Shown: one piece after another, positions 14,401 through 28,800 of the stretch
Position numbering within the stretch: the first letter of the stretch is position 1
Layout of the letters: the number at the start of each line of letters is the position of its first letter
NCBI RefSeq assembly: GCF_050948215.1
Contig: NW_027488638.1
Span: 496,001 to 560,000 of the forward strand
Origin: Halictus rubicundus
Lineage: Eukaryota > Arthropoda > Insecta > Hymenoptera > Halictidae
Length of the DNA stretch: 64,000 nucleotides
Direction of reading: 5' to 3'
Translations under genes and position numbers: made by a program
Notes under the pieces: generated by a model
The model's input: the letters and a program-made list of their open reading frames with translations, nothing else
Told to the model about the DNA's origin: nothing
The model's database searches: none

Positions 14401-17400
14401 GATAGGATAGAGGATAGGATAGGATAGAGGATAGGAAAGACGGTAGGATAGGATAGAGGATAGGATAGGATAGAGGATAGGATAGGATAGAGGATAGGAT
14501 AGGATAGAGGATAGGATACGATAGAGGATAGGATAGGATAGAGGATAGGATAGGGGATTTGATAGGATAGAGGATAGGATAGGATAGAAGATACGATAGG
14601 ATAGAGGATAGGATAGACGGTAGGATAGGATAGAGGATAGGATAGGATAGAGGATAGGATAGGATAGAGGATAGGATAGGATAGAGGATAGGATAGGATA
14701 GAGGATAGGATAGGATAGAGGATAGGATAGGATAGAGGATAGGATAGGATAGCGGATAGGATAGGATACAGGATAGGATAGCATAGGGGAATTGATAGGA
14801 TAGAGGATAGGATAGGATAGAGGATAGGATAGGATAGAGGATAGGATAGGATAGAGGATAGGATAGGATAGAGGATAGGATAGGATAGAGGATAGGATAG
14901 GATAGAGGATAGGATAGGATAGAGGATAGGATAGGATAGAGGATAGGATAGGATAGAGGATAGGATAGGATAGAGAATAGGATGGGATAGAGGATAGGAT
15001 AGGATAAAGGATAGGATAGCGGATAGGATAGGATAGACGATAGGATAGGATTGGATAGAGGATAGGATAGGACAGAGGATAGGATAGGGGATTTGATAGG
15101 ATAGAGGATAGGATAGGATAGACGATAGGATAGGATTGGATAGAGGATAGGATAGAGGATAGGAAAGGATAGAAGATAGGATAGGATAGAGGATAGGATA
15201 GGATAGAGGATAGGATAGGATAGAGGATAGGATAGGATAGAGGATAGGATAGGATAGAGGATAGGATAGGATAGAGGACAGGATAGGATAGAGGATAGGA
15301 TAGGATAGAGGATAGGATAGGATAGAGGATAGGATAGGATAGAGGATAGGATAGGATAGAGGATAGGATAGGATAGAGGATAGGATAGGATAGAGGATAG
15401 GATAGGATAGCGGATAGGATAGGATACAGGATAGGATAGCATAGGGGAATTGATAGGATAGAGGATAGGATAGGATAGAGGATAGGATAGGATAGAGGAT
15501 AGGATAGGATAGAGGATAGGATAGGATAGCGGATAGGATAGGATAGAGGATAGGATAGGGCAGAGGATAGGATAGGGGGTTTGATAGGATAGAGGATAGG
15601 ATAGGATAGAGGATAGGATAGGATAGAGGATAGGATAGAGGATAGGATAGGATAGAGGACAGGATATTATAGAGGATAGGATAGGATAGAGGATAGGATA
15701 GGATAGGGGATAGGATAGGATAGAGGATTAGATAGGACAGAGGATAGGATAGTATAGAGGATAGGATAGGGATTTGATAGGATAGAGGATTGGATAGGAT
15801 AGAGGACAGGATAGGATAGAGGATACGATAGGATAGAGGATAGGGTAGGATAGAGGATAGGATAGGGCAGAGGATACGATAGGGGATTTGATAGGATAGA
15901 GGATAGGATAGGATAGAGGATAGGATAGGATAGAGGATAGAGTAGGATAGAGGATAGGATAGGATAGAGGATAGGAAAGACGGTAGGATAGGATAGAGGA
16001 TAGGATAGGATAGGATAGAGGATAGGATAGGATAGAGGATAGGATAGGATAGAGGATAGGATAGGATAGAGGATAGGATAGGATAGAGGATAGGATAGGA
16101 TAGAGGATAGGATAGGATAGCGGATAGGATAGGATACAGGATAGGATAGCATAGGGGAATTGATAGGATAGAGGATAGGATAGGATAGAGGAAAGGATAG
16201 GATTGAGGATAGGATTAGATAGAGGATAGAACAGGATAGATGATAGGATAGGATAGAGGATAGGATAGGGGATTTGATAGGATAGAGGATAGGATAGGAT
16301 AGAAGATAGGATAGGATAGAGAATAGGATGGGTTAGAGGATAGGATAGGATAAAGGATAGGATAGAGGATAGGATAGACGATAGGATAGGATAGAGGATA
16401 GGATAGGATAGACGATAGGATAGGATAGGATAGGATAGAGAATTGGATACGATAGAGGATAGAGGATAGGATAGAGAATAGGATAGGATAGAGGATAGGA
16501 TAGGATAGAGGATAGAGGATAGGATAGAGGATAGGATAGGATAGAGGATAGAGGATAGGATAGAGAATAGGATAGGATAGAGGATAGGATAGGATAGAGG
16601 ATAGGATAGGGGATTTGATAGGATAGAGGATAGGATAGGATAGAAGATAGGATAGGCTAGAGAATAGGATGGGATAGAGGATAGGATAGGATAAAGGATA
16701 GGATAGAGGATAGGATAGACGATAGGATAGGATACAGGAAAGGATAGGATTGAGGATAGATGATAGGATAGGATAGAGGATAGGATAGGATAGAGGATAG
16801 GATAGGACAGAGAATAGGATAGGGGATTTGATAGGATAGAGGATAGGATAGGATAGACGATAGGATAGGATAGAGGATAGGATACGATAGAGGATAGGAT
16901 AGGATAGAGGATAGGATAGGGGATTTGATAGGATAGAGGATAGGATAGGATAGAAGATACGATAGGATAGAGGATAGGATAGACGGTAGGATAGGATAGA
17001 GGATAGGATAGGATAGAGGATAGGATAGGATAGAGGATAGAGTAGGATAGAGGATAGGATAGGATAGAGGATAGGAAAGACGGTAGGATAGGATAGAGGA
17101 TAGGATAGGATAGAGGATAGGATAGGATAGAGGATAGGATAGGATAGAGGATAGGATACGATAGAGGATAGGATAGGATAGAGGATAGGATAGGGGATTT
17201 GATAGGATAGAGGATAGGATAGGATAGAAGATACGATAGGATAGAGGATAGGATAGACGGTAGGATAGGATAGAGGATAGGATAGGATAGAGGATAGGAT
17301 AGGATAGAGGATAGGATAGGATAGAGGATAGGATAGGATAGAGGATAGGATAGGATAGAGGATAGGATAGGATAGAGGATAGGATAGGATAGAGGATAGG

Positions 17401-17450
17401 ATAGGATAGCGGATAGGATAGGATACAGGATAGGATAGCATAGGGGAATT

Positions 17451-17840
17451 GATAGGATAGAGGATAGGATAGGATAGAGGATAGGATAGGATAGAGGATA
17501 GGATAGGATAGAGGATAGGATAGGATAGAGGATAGGATAGGATAGAGGATAGGATAGGATAGAGGATAGGATAGGATAGAGGATAGGATAGGATAGAGGA
17601 TAGGATAGGATAGAGGATAGGATAGGATAGAGGATAGGATAGGATAGAGGATAGGATAGGATAGAGGATAGGATAGGATAGAGGATAGGATAGGATAGAG
17701 GATAGGATAGGATAGAGGATAGGATAGGATAGAGGATAGGATAGGATAGAGGATAGGATAGGATAGAGGATAGGATAGGATAGAGGATAGGATAGGATAG
17801 AGGATAGGATAGGATAGAGGATAGGATAGGATAGAGGATA
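17451..17840. repeat. VNTR of perfect 17-mers, 390 bp
   Basis: This is the longest of the four equivalent runs bounded by GGGGAATT and GAACAGGATAGATGATAGG: 390 bp, or 22 x 17 + 16. I saw no variant unit inside it. Confidence 0.9.
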
Positions 17841-18370
17841 GAACAGGATAGATGATAGGATAGGATAGAGGATAGGATAGAGGATAGGATAGGGGATTTG
17901 ATAGGATAGAGGATAGGATAGGATAGAAGATTGGATAGGATAGAGAATAGGATGGGATAGAGGATAGGATAGGATAAAGGATAGGATAGAGGATAGGATA
18001 GACAATAGGATAGGATAGAGGATAGGATAGGATAGACGATAGGATAGGATAGGATAGGATAGGGGATTTGATAGGATAGAGGATAGGATAGGATAGAGAA
18101 TTGGATACGATAGAGGATAGGATAGAGAATAGGATAGGATAGAGGATAGGATAGGATAGAGGATAGGATAGGGGATTTGATAGGATAGAGGATAGGGTAG
18201 GATAGAGGATAGGATAGGGCAGAGGATACGATAGGGGATTTGATAGGATAGAGGATAGGATAGGATAGAGGATAGGATAGGATAGAGGATAGAGTAGGAT
18301 AGAGGATAGGATAGGATAGAGGATAGGAAAGACGGTAGGATAGGATAGAGGATAGGATAGGATAGGATAG

Positions 18371-21300
18371 AGGATAGGATAGGATAGAGGATAGGATAGG
18401 ATAGAGGATAGGATAGGATAGAGGATAGGATAGGATAGAGGATAGGATAGGATAGCGGATAGGATAGGATACAGGATAGGATAGCATAGGGGAATTGATA
18501 GGATAGAGGATAGGATAGGATAGAGGAAAGGATAGGATTGAGGATAGGATTAGATAGAGGATAGAACAGGATAGATGATAGGATAGGATAGAGGATAGGA
18601 TAGGGGATTTGATAGGATAGAGGATAGGATAGGATAGAAGATAGGATAGGATAGAGAATAGGATGGGTTAGAGGATAGGATAGGATAAAGGATAGGATAG
18701 AGGATAGGATAGACGATAGGATAGGATAGAGGATAGGATAGGATAGACGATAGGATAGGATAGGATAGGATAGAGAATTGGATACGATAGAGGATAGAGG
18801 ATAGGATAGAGAATAGGATAGGATAGAGGATAGGATAGGATAGAGGATAGAGGATAGGATAGAGGATAGGATAGGATAGAGGATAGAGGATAGGATAGAG
18901 AATAGGATAGGATAGAGGATAGGATAGGATAGAGGATAGGATAGGGGATTTGATAGGATAGAGGATAGGATAGGATAGAAGATAGGATAGGCTAGAGAAT
19001 AGGATGGGATAGAGGATAGGATAGGATAAAGGATAGGATAGAGGATAGGATAGACGATAGGATAGGATACAGGAAAGGATAGGATTGAGGATAGATGATA
19101 GGATAGGATAGAGGATAGGATAGGATAGAGGATAGGATAGGACAGAGAATAGGATAGGGGATTTGATAGGATAGAGGATAGGATAGGATAGACGATAGGA
19201 TAGGATAGAGGATAGGATACGATAGAGGATAGGATAGGATAGAGGATAGGATAGGGGATTTGATAGGATAGAGGATAGGATAGGATAGAAGATACGATAG
19301 GATAGAGGATAGGATAGACGGTAGGATAGGATAGAGGATAGGATAGGATAGAGGATAGGATAGGATAGAGGATAGAGTAGGATAGAGGATAGGATAGGAT
19401 AGAGGATAGGAAAGACGGTAGGATAGGATAGAGGATAGGATAGGATAGAGGATAGGATAGGATAGAGGATAGGATAGGATAGAGGATAGGATACGATAGA
19501 GGATAGGATAGGATAGAGGATAGGATAGGGGATTTCATAGGATAGAGGATAGGATAGGGGATTTGATAGGATAGAGGATAGGATAGGATAGAAGATACGA
19601 TAGGATAGAGGATAGGATAGACGGTAGGATAGGATAGAGGATAGGATAGGATAGAGGATAGGATAGGATAGAGGATAGGATAGGATAGAGGATAGGATAG
19701 GATAGAGGATAGGATAGGATAGAGGATAGGATAGGATAGAGGATAGGATAGGATAGCGGATAGGATAGGATACAGGATAGGATAGCATAGGGGAATTGAT
19801 AGGATAGAGGATAGGATAGGATAGAGGATAGGATAGGATAGAGGATAGGATAGGATAGAGGATAGGATAGGATAGAGGATAGGATAGGATAGAGGATAGG
19901 ATAGGATAGAGGATAGGATAGGATAGAGGATAGGATAGGATAGAGGATAGGATAGGATAGAGGATAGGATAGGATAGAGGATAGGATAGGATAGAGGATA
20001 GGATAGGATAGAGGATAGGATAGGATAGAGGATAGGATAGGATAGAGGATAGGATAGGATAGAGGATAGGATAGGATAGAGGATAGGATAGGATAGAGGA
20101 TAGGATAGGATAGAGGATAGGATAGGATAGAGGATAGAACAGGATAGATGATAGGATAGGATAGAGGATAGGATAGAGGATAGGATAGGGGATTTGATAG
20201 GATAGAGGATAGGATAGGATAGAAGATTGGATAGGATAGAGAATAGGATGGGATAGAGGATAGGATAGGATAAAGGATAGGATAGAGGATAGGATAGACA
20301 ATAGGATAGGATAGAGGATAGGATAGGATAGACGATAGGATAGGATAGGATAGGATAGGGGATTTGATAGGATAGAGGATAGGATAGGATAGAGAATTGG
20401 ATACGATAGAGGATAGGATAGAGAATAGGATAGGATAGAGGATAGGATAGGATAGAGGATAGGATAGGGGATTTGATAGGATAGAGGATAGGATAGGATA
20501 GAAGATAGGATAGGCTAGAGAATAGGATGGGATAGAGGATAGGATAGGATAAAGGATAGGATAGAGGATAGGATAGACGATAGGATAGGATACAGGAAAG
20601 GATAGGATTGAGGATAGATGATAGGATAGGATAGAGGATAGGATAGGATAGAGGATAGGATAGGACAGAGGATAGGATAGGGGATTTGATAGGATAGAGG
20701 ATAGGATAGGATAGAGGATAGGATAGGATAGAGGATAGGATAGAGGATAGGATAGGATAGAGGACAGGATAGGATAGAGGATAGGATAGGATAGAGGATA
20801 GGATAGGATAGGGGATAGGATAGGATAGAGGATTAGATAGGACAGAGGATAGGATAGTATAGAGGATAGGATAGGGATTTGATAGGATAGAGGATTGGAT
20901 AGGATAGAGGACAGGATAGGATAGAGGATACGATAGGATAGAGGATAGGATAGGATAGAGGATAGGATAGGGCAGAGGATACGATAGGGGATTTGATAGG
21001 ATAGAGGATAGGATAGGATAGAGGATAGGATAGGATAGAGGATAGAGTAGGATAGAGGATAGGATAGGATAGAGGATAGGAAAGACGGTAGGATAGGATA
21101 GAGGATAGGATAGGATAGAGGATAGGATAGGATAGAGGATAGGATAGGATAGAGGATAGGATAGGATAGAGGATAGGATAGGATAGAGGATAGGATAGGA
21201 TAGAGGATAGGATAGGATAGCGGATAGGATAGGATACAGGATAGGATAGCATAGGGGAATTGATAGGATAGAGGATAGGATAGGATAGAGGATAGGATAG

Positions 21301-23864
21301 GATAGAGGATAGGATAGGATAGAGGATAGGATAGGATAGAGGATAGGATAGGATAGAGGATATGATAGGATAGAGGATAGGATAGGATAGAGGATAGGAT
21401 AGGATAGAGGATAGGATAGGATAGAGGATAGGATAGGATAGAGGATAGGATAGGATAGAGGATAGGATAGGATAGAGGATAGGATAGGATAGAGGATAGG
21501 ATAGGATAGAGGATAGGATAGGATAGAGGATAGGATAGAGGATAGGATAGACGATAGGATAGGATAGAGGATAGGATAGGATAGAGGTTAGGATAGATGA
21601 TAGGATACGATATAGGATTGGATACGATAGAGGATAGAGGATAGGATAGGATACAGGAAAGGATAGGATTGAGGATAGGATTAGATAGAGGATAGAACAG
21701 GATAGATGATAGGATAGGATAGAGGATAGGATAGGGGATTTGATAGGATAGAGGATAGGATAGGATAGAAGATAGGATAGGATAGAGAATAGGATGGGAT
21801 AGAGGATAGGATAGGATAAAGGATAGGATAGAGGATAGGATAGACGATAGGATAGGATAGAGGATAGGATAGGATAGACGATAGGATAGGATAGGATAGG
21901 ATAGGGGATTTGATAGGATAGAGGATAGGATAGGATAGAGAATTGGATACGATAGAGGATAGAGGATAGGATAGAGAATAGGATAGGATAGAGGATAGGA
22001 TAGGATAGAGGATAGGATAGGGGATTTGATAGGATAGAGGATAGGATAGGATAGAAGATAGGATAGGCTAGAGAATAGGATGGGATAGAGGATAGGATAG
22101 GATAAAGGATAGGATAGCGGATAGGATAGGATAGACGATAGGATAGGATTGGATAGAGGATAGGATAGGACAGAGGATAGGATAGGGGATTTGATAGGAT
22201 AGAGGATAGGATAGGATAGACGATAGGATAGGATTGGATAGAGGATAGGATAGAGGATAGGAAAGGATAGAAGATAGGATAGGATAGAGGATAGGATAGG
22301 ATAGAGGATAGGATAGGATAGAGGATAGGATAGGATAGAGGATAGGATAGGATAGAGGATAGGATAGGATAGAGGACAGGATAGGATAGAGGATAGGATA
22401 GGATAGAGGATAGGATAGGATAGAGGATAGGATAGGATAGAGGATAGGATAGGATAGAGGATAGGATAGGATAGAGGATAGGATAGGATAGAGGATAGGA
22501 TAGGATAGCGGATAGGATAGGATACAGGATAGGATAGCATAGGGGAATTGATAGGATAGAGGATAGGATAGGATAGAGGATAGGATAGGATAGAGGATAG
22601 GATAGGACAGAGGATAGGATAGGATAGCGGATAGGATAGGATAGAGGATAGGATAGGGCAGAGGATAGGATAGGGGGTTTGATAGGATAGAGGATAGGAT
22701 AGGATAGAGGATAGGATAGGATAGAGGATAGGATAGAGGATAGGATAGGATAGAGGACAGGATAGGATAGAGGATAGGATAGGATAGAGGATAGGATAGG
22801 ATAGGGGATAGGATAGGATAGAGGATTAGATAGGACAGAGGATAGGATAGTATAGAGGATAGGATAGGGATTTGATAGGATAGAGGATTGGATAGGATAG
22901 AGGACAGGATAGGATAGAGGATACGATAGGATAGAGGATAGGGTAGGATAGAGGATAGGATAGGGCAGAGGATACGATAGGGGATTTGATAGGATAGAGG
23001 ATAGGATAGGATAGAGGATAGGATAGGATAGAGGATAGAGTAGGATAGAGGATAGGATAGGATAGAGGATAGGAAAGACGGTAGGATAGGATAGAGGATA
23101 GGATAGGATAGGATAGAGGATAGGATAGGATAGAGGATAGGATAGGATAGAGGATAGGATAGGATAGAGGATAGGATAGGATAGAGGATAGGATAGGATA
23201 GAGGATAGGATAGGATAGCGGATAGGATAGGATACAGGATAGGATAGCATAGGGGAATTGATAGGATAGAGGATAGGATAGGATAGAGGAAAGGATAGGA
23301 TTGAGGATAGGATTAGATAGAGGATAGAACAGGATAGATGATAGGATAGGATAGAGGATAGGATAGGGGATTTGATAGGATAGAGGATAGGATAGGATAG
23401 AAGATAGGATAGGATAGAGAATAGGATGGGTTAGAGGATAGGATAGGATAAAGGATAGGATAGAGGATAGGATAGACGATAGGATAGGATAGAGGATAGG
23501 ATAGGATAGACGATAGGATAGGATAGGATAGGATAGAGAATTGGATACGATAGAGGATAGAGGATAGGATAGAGAATAGGATAGGATAGAGGATAGGATA
23601 GGATAGAGGATAGAGGATAGGATAGAGGATAGGATAGGATAGAGGATAGAGGATAGGATAGAGAATAGGATAGGATAGAGGATAGGATAGGATAGAGGAT
23701 AGGATAGGGGATTTGATAGGATAGAGGATAGGATAGGATAGAAGATAGGATAGGCTAGAGAATAGGATGGGATAGAGGATAGGATAGGATAAAGGATAGG
23801 ATAGAGGATAGGATAGACGATAGGATAGGATACAGGAAAGGATAGGATTGAGGATAGATGATAG
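18371..23864. repeat. Right member of the large segmental duplication
   Basis: This is the partner of 9,371-14,400. The match is broken at 19,207, where an inserted stretch with ATACGATAGAGG and AGACGGTAGG replaces the ATTGGATAGAGG stretch of the left copy, and it resumes near the 19,785 marker. Small private changes in this copy include GAGGATATGATAGG near 21,358 and a GATAG to GACAG change near 22,606. Confidence 0.8.
19798..20136. repeat. VNTR of perfect 17-mers, 339 bp
   Basis: This run of canonical 17-bp units lies between the same two landmarks. Its length of 339 bp is 19 x 17 + 16, one unit shorter than its paralogue at 10,721-11,076. Confidence 0.9.
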
Positions 23865-24440
23865 GATAGGATAGAGGATAGGATAGGATAGAGGATAGGA
23901 TAGGACAGAGAATAGGATAGGGGATTTGATAGGATAGAGGATAGGATAGGATAGACGATAGGATAGGATTGGATAGAGGATAGGATAGAGGATAGGAAAG
24001 GATAGAAGATAGGATAGGATAGAGGATAGGATAGGATAGAGGATAGGATAGGATAGAGGATAGGATAGGATAGAGGATAGAGTAGGATAGAGGATAGGAT
24101 AGGATAGAGGATAGGAAAGACGGTAGGATAGGATAGAGGATAGGATAGGATAGAGGATAGGATAGGATAGAGGATAGGATAGGATAGAGGATAGGATACG
24201 ATAGAGGATAGGATAGGATAGAGGATAGGATAGGGGATTTGATAGGATAGAGGATAGGATAGGATAGAAGATACGATAGGATAGAGGATAGGATAGACGG
24301 TAGGATAGGATAGAGGATAGGATAGGATAGAGGATAGGATAGGATAGAGGATAGGATAGGATAGATGATAGGATAGGATAGAGGAGAGGATAGGATAGAG
24401 GAGAGGATAGGATAGAGGATAGGATAGGATAGAAGATAGG

Positions 24441-25818
24441 ATAGGATAGAGGATAGGATAGGATAGAGGATAGGATAGAGGATATAATAGGATAGAGGAT
24501 AGGATAGGATAGAGGATAGGATAGGATAGCGGATAGGATAGGATAGAGGATAGGATAGGATAGAGGATAGGATAGACGGTAGGATAGGATAGAGGATAGG
24601 ATAGGATAGAGGATAGGATAGGATAGAGGATAGGATAGAGGATAGGATAGAGGATATAATAGGATAGAGGATAGGATAGGATAGAGGATAGGATAGGATA
24701 GCGGATAGGATAGGATAGAGGATAGGATAGGGCAGAGGATAGGATAGGGGGTTTGATAGGATAGAGGATAGGATAGGATAGAGGATAGGATAGGATAGAG
24801 GATAGGATAGAGGATAGGATAGGATAGAGGACAGGATAGGATAGAGGATAGGATAGGATAGAGGATAGGATAGGATAGGGGATAGGATAGGATAGAGGAT
24901 TAGATAGGACAGAGGATAGGATAGTATAGAGGATAGGATAGGGATTTGATAGGATAGAGGATTGGATAGGATAGAGGACAGGATAGGATAGAGGATTGGA
25001 TAGGATACAGGAAAGGATAGGATTGATGAGAGATGATAGGAAAAGGATAGAGGATAGGATAGGATAGACGATAGGATAGGATAGGGGATAGGATAGGATA
25101 GAGGATAGGATAGGATAGAGGAAAGGATAGGATTGATGATAGATGATGGGATAGGATAGAGGATTGGATAGGATACAGGATAGGATAAGATAGAGGATAT
25201 TATAGGACAGAGGATAGGATATGATAGAGTATACGATATTATAGAGGGTAGGATAGGATAGAGCATAGGATAGGGGATTGGATAGGATAGGATATAGGAT
25301 AGGATAGGGTATTTGATAGGATAGAGGATATTATAGGATAGAGGATAGGATAGGGGATTTGATAGGATAGAGGATAGGCTAGGATAGACGATAGGATAGG
25401 ATTGGATAGAGGATAGGATAGAGGATAGGAAAGGATAGAAGATAGGATAGGATAGAGGATAGGATAGGATAGAGGATAGGATAGGATAGAGGATAGGATA
25501 GGATAGAGGATAGGATAGGATAGAGGATAGGATAGGATAGAGGACAGGATAGGATAGAGGATAGGATAGGATAGAGGATAGGATAGGATAGAGGATAGGA
25601 TAGGATAGAGGATAGGATAGGATAGAGGATAGGATAGGATAGAGGATAGGATAGGATAGAGGATAGGATAGGATAGCGGATAGGATAGGATACAGGATAG
25701 GATAGCATAGGGGAATTGATAGGATAGAGGATAGGATAGGATAGAGGATAGGATAGGATAGAGGATAGGATAGGATAGAGGATAGGATAGGATAGAGGAT
25801 AGGATAGGATAGAGGATA
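24441..25818. repeat. Left member of a 1.38-kb duplication (offset 6,680 bp)
   Basis: This stretch is repeated at 31,121-32,498 in exact register. GATATAATAGG lies at 24,481/31,161, GATTGATGAGAGATGATAGG at 25,021/31,701, ATGATAGAGTATACG at 25,221/31,901 and GCATAGGGGAATTG at 25,705/32,385. The homology continues leftwards to about 23,700 at an offset of 6,692 bp, interrupted by a 12-bp unit that is absent from the right copy. Confidence 0.82.
25120..25400. repeat. GTATACGATATT block, subfamily A-beta
   Basis: This is the first copy of the right subfamily, with its core at 25,221. It carries GGATAGGATAGGATATAGG and GAGGATATTATAGG rather than the GATGGG and GATGTT states of the left cluster. 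Upstream lies GATTGATGAGAGATGATAGG plus GAAAAGGATAG, a leader absent from the left copies. Confidence 0.8.
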
Positions 25819-28800
25819 GAGGATAGGATAGAGGATAGGATAGGATAGAGGATAGGATAGGATAGAGGATAGGATAGGATAGAGGATAGGATAGGATAGA
25901 GGATAGGATAGGATAGAGGATAGGATAGGATAGAGGATAGGATAGGATAGAGGATAGGATAGGATAGAGGATAGGATAGGATAGAGGATAGGATAGGATA
26001 GAGGATAGGATAGGATAGAGGATAGGATAGGATAGAGGATAGGATAGACGATAGGATAGGATAGAGGATAGGATAGGATAGAGGTTAGGATAGATGATAG
26101 GATACGATATAGGATTGGATACGATAGAGGATAGAGGATAGGATAGGATACAGGAAAGGATAGGATTGAGGATAGGATTAGATAGAGGATAGAACAGGAT
26201 AGATGATAGGATAGGATAGAGGATAGGATAGAGGATAGGATAGGGGATTTGATAGGATAGAGGATAGGATAGGATAGAAGATAGGATAGGATAGAGAATA
26301 GGATGGGATAGAGGATAGGATAGGATAAAGGATAGGATAGAGGATAGGATAGACGATAGGATAGGATAGAGGATAGGATAGGATAGACGATAGGATAGGA
26401 TAGGATAGGATAGGGGATTTGATAGGATAGAGGATAGGATAGGATAGAGAATTGGATACGATAGAGGATAGAGGATAGGATATAGAATAGGATAGGATAG
26501 AGGATAGGATAGGATAGAGGATAGGATAGGGGATTTGATAGGATAGAGGATAGGATAGGATAGAAGATAGGATAGGCTAGAGAATAGGATGGGATAGAGG
26601 ATAGGATAGGATAAAGGATAGGATAGAGGATAGGATAGACGATAGGATAGGATACAGGAAAGGATAGGATTGAGGATAGATGATAGGATAGGATAGAGGA
26701 TAGGATAGGATAGAGGATAGGATAGGACAGAGGATAGGATAGGGGATTTGATAGGATAGAGGATAGGATAGGATAGACGATAGGATAGGATTGGATAGAG
26801 GATAGGATAGAGGATAGGAGAGGATAGAAGATAGGATAGGATAGAGGATAGGATAGGATAGAGGATAGGATAGGATAGAGGATAGGATAGGATAGAGGAT
26901 AGGATAGGATAGAGGATAGGATAGGGGGTTTGATAGGATAGAGGATAGGATAGGATAGAGGATAGGATAGGATAGAGGATAGGATAGAGGATAGGATAGG
27001 ATAGAGGACAGGATAGGATAGAGGATAGGATAGGATAGAGGATAGGATAGGATAGGGGATAGGATAGGATAGAGGATTAGATAGGACAGAGGATAGGATA
27101 GTATAGAGGATAGGATAGGGATTTGATAGGATAGAGGATTGGATAGGATAGAGGACAGGATAGGATAGAGGATACGATAGGATAGAGGATAGGATAGGAT
27201 AGAGGATAGGATAGGGCAGAGGATACGATAGGGGATTTGATAGGATAGAGGATAGGATAGGATAGAGGATAGGATAGGATAGAGGATAGAGTAGGATAGA
27301 GGATAGGATAGGATAGAGGATAGGAAAGACGGTAGGATAGGATAGGATAGAGGATAGAGTAGGATAGAGGATAGGATAGGATAGAGGATAGGAAAGACGG
27401 TAGGATAGGATAGAGGATAGGATAGGATAGAGGATAGGATAGGATAGAGGATAGGATAGGATAGAGGATAGGATAGGATAGAGGATAGGATAGGATAGAG
27501 GATAGGATAGGATAGAGGATAGGATAGGATAGAGGATAGGATAGGATAGCGGATAGGATAGGATACAGGATAGGATAGCATAGGGAAATTGATAGGATAG
27601 AGGATAGGATAGGATAGAGGATAGGATAGGATAGAGGATAGGATAGGATAGAGGATAGGATAGGATAGAGGATAGGATAGGATAGAGGATAGGATAGGAT
27701 AGAGGATAGGATAGGATAGAGGATAGGATAGGATAGAGGATAGGATAGGATAGAGGATAGGATAGGATAGAGGATAGGAGAGGATAGAGGATAGGATAGG
27801 ATAGAGGATAGGATAGAGGATAGGATAGACGATAGGATAGGATAGAGGATAGGATAGGATAGAGGTTAGGATAGATGATAGGATACGATATAGGATTGGA
27901 TACGATAGAGGATAGAGGATAGGATAGGATACAGGAAAGGATAGGATTGAGGATAGGATAAGATAGAGGATAGAACAGGATAGATGATAGGATAGGATAG
28001 AGGATAGGATAGGGGATTTGATAGGATAGAGGATAGGATAGGATAGAAGATAGGATAGGATAGAGAATAGGATGGGATAGAGGATAGGATAGGATAAAGG
28101 ATAGGATAGAGGATAGGATAGACGATAGGATAGGATAGAGGATAGGATAGGATAGACGATAGGATAGGATAGGATAGGATAGGGGATTTGATAGGATAGA
28201 GGATAGGATAGGATAGAGAATTGGATACGATAGAGGATAGAGGATAGGATAGAGAATAGGATAGGATAGAGGATAGGATAGGATAGAGGATAGAGGATAG
28301 GATAGAGAATAGGATAGGATAGAGGATAGGATAGGATAGAGGATAGGATAGGGGATTTGATAGGATAGAGGATAGGATAGGATAGAAGATAGGATAGGCT
28401 AGAGAATAGGATGGGATAGAGGATAGGATAGGATAAAGGATAGGATAGAGGATAGGATAGACGATAGGATAGGATACAGGAAAGGATAGGATTGAGGATA
28501 GATGATAGGATAGGATAGAGGATAGGATAGGATAGAGGATAGGATAGGACAGAGAATAGGATAGGGGATTTGATAGGATAGAGGATAGGATAGGATAGAC
28601 GATAGGATAGGATTGGATAGAGGATAGGATAGAGGATAGGAAAGGATAGAAGATAGGATAGGATAGAGGATAGGATAGGATAGAGGATAGGATAGGATAG
28701 AGGATAGGATAGGATAGAGGATAGGATAGGATAGAGGAGAGGATAGGATAGAGGACAGGATAGGATAGAGGATAGGATAGGATAGAGGATAGGATAGGAT

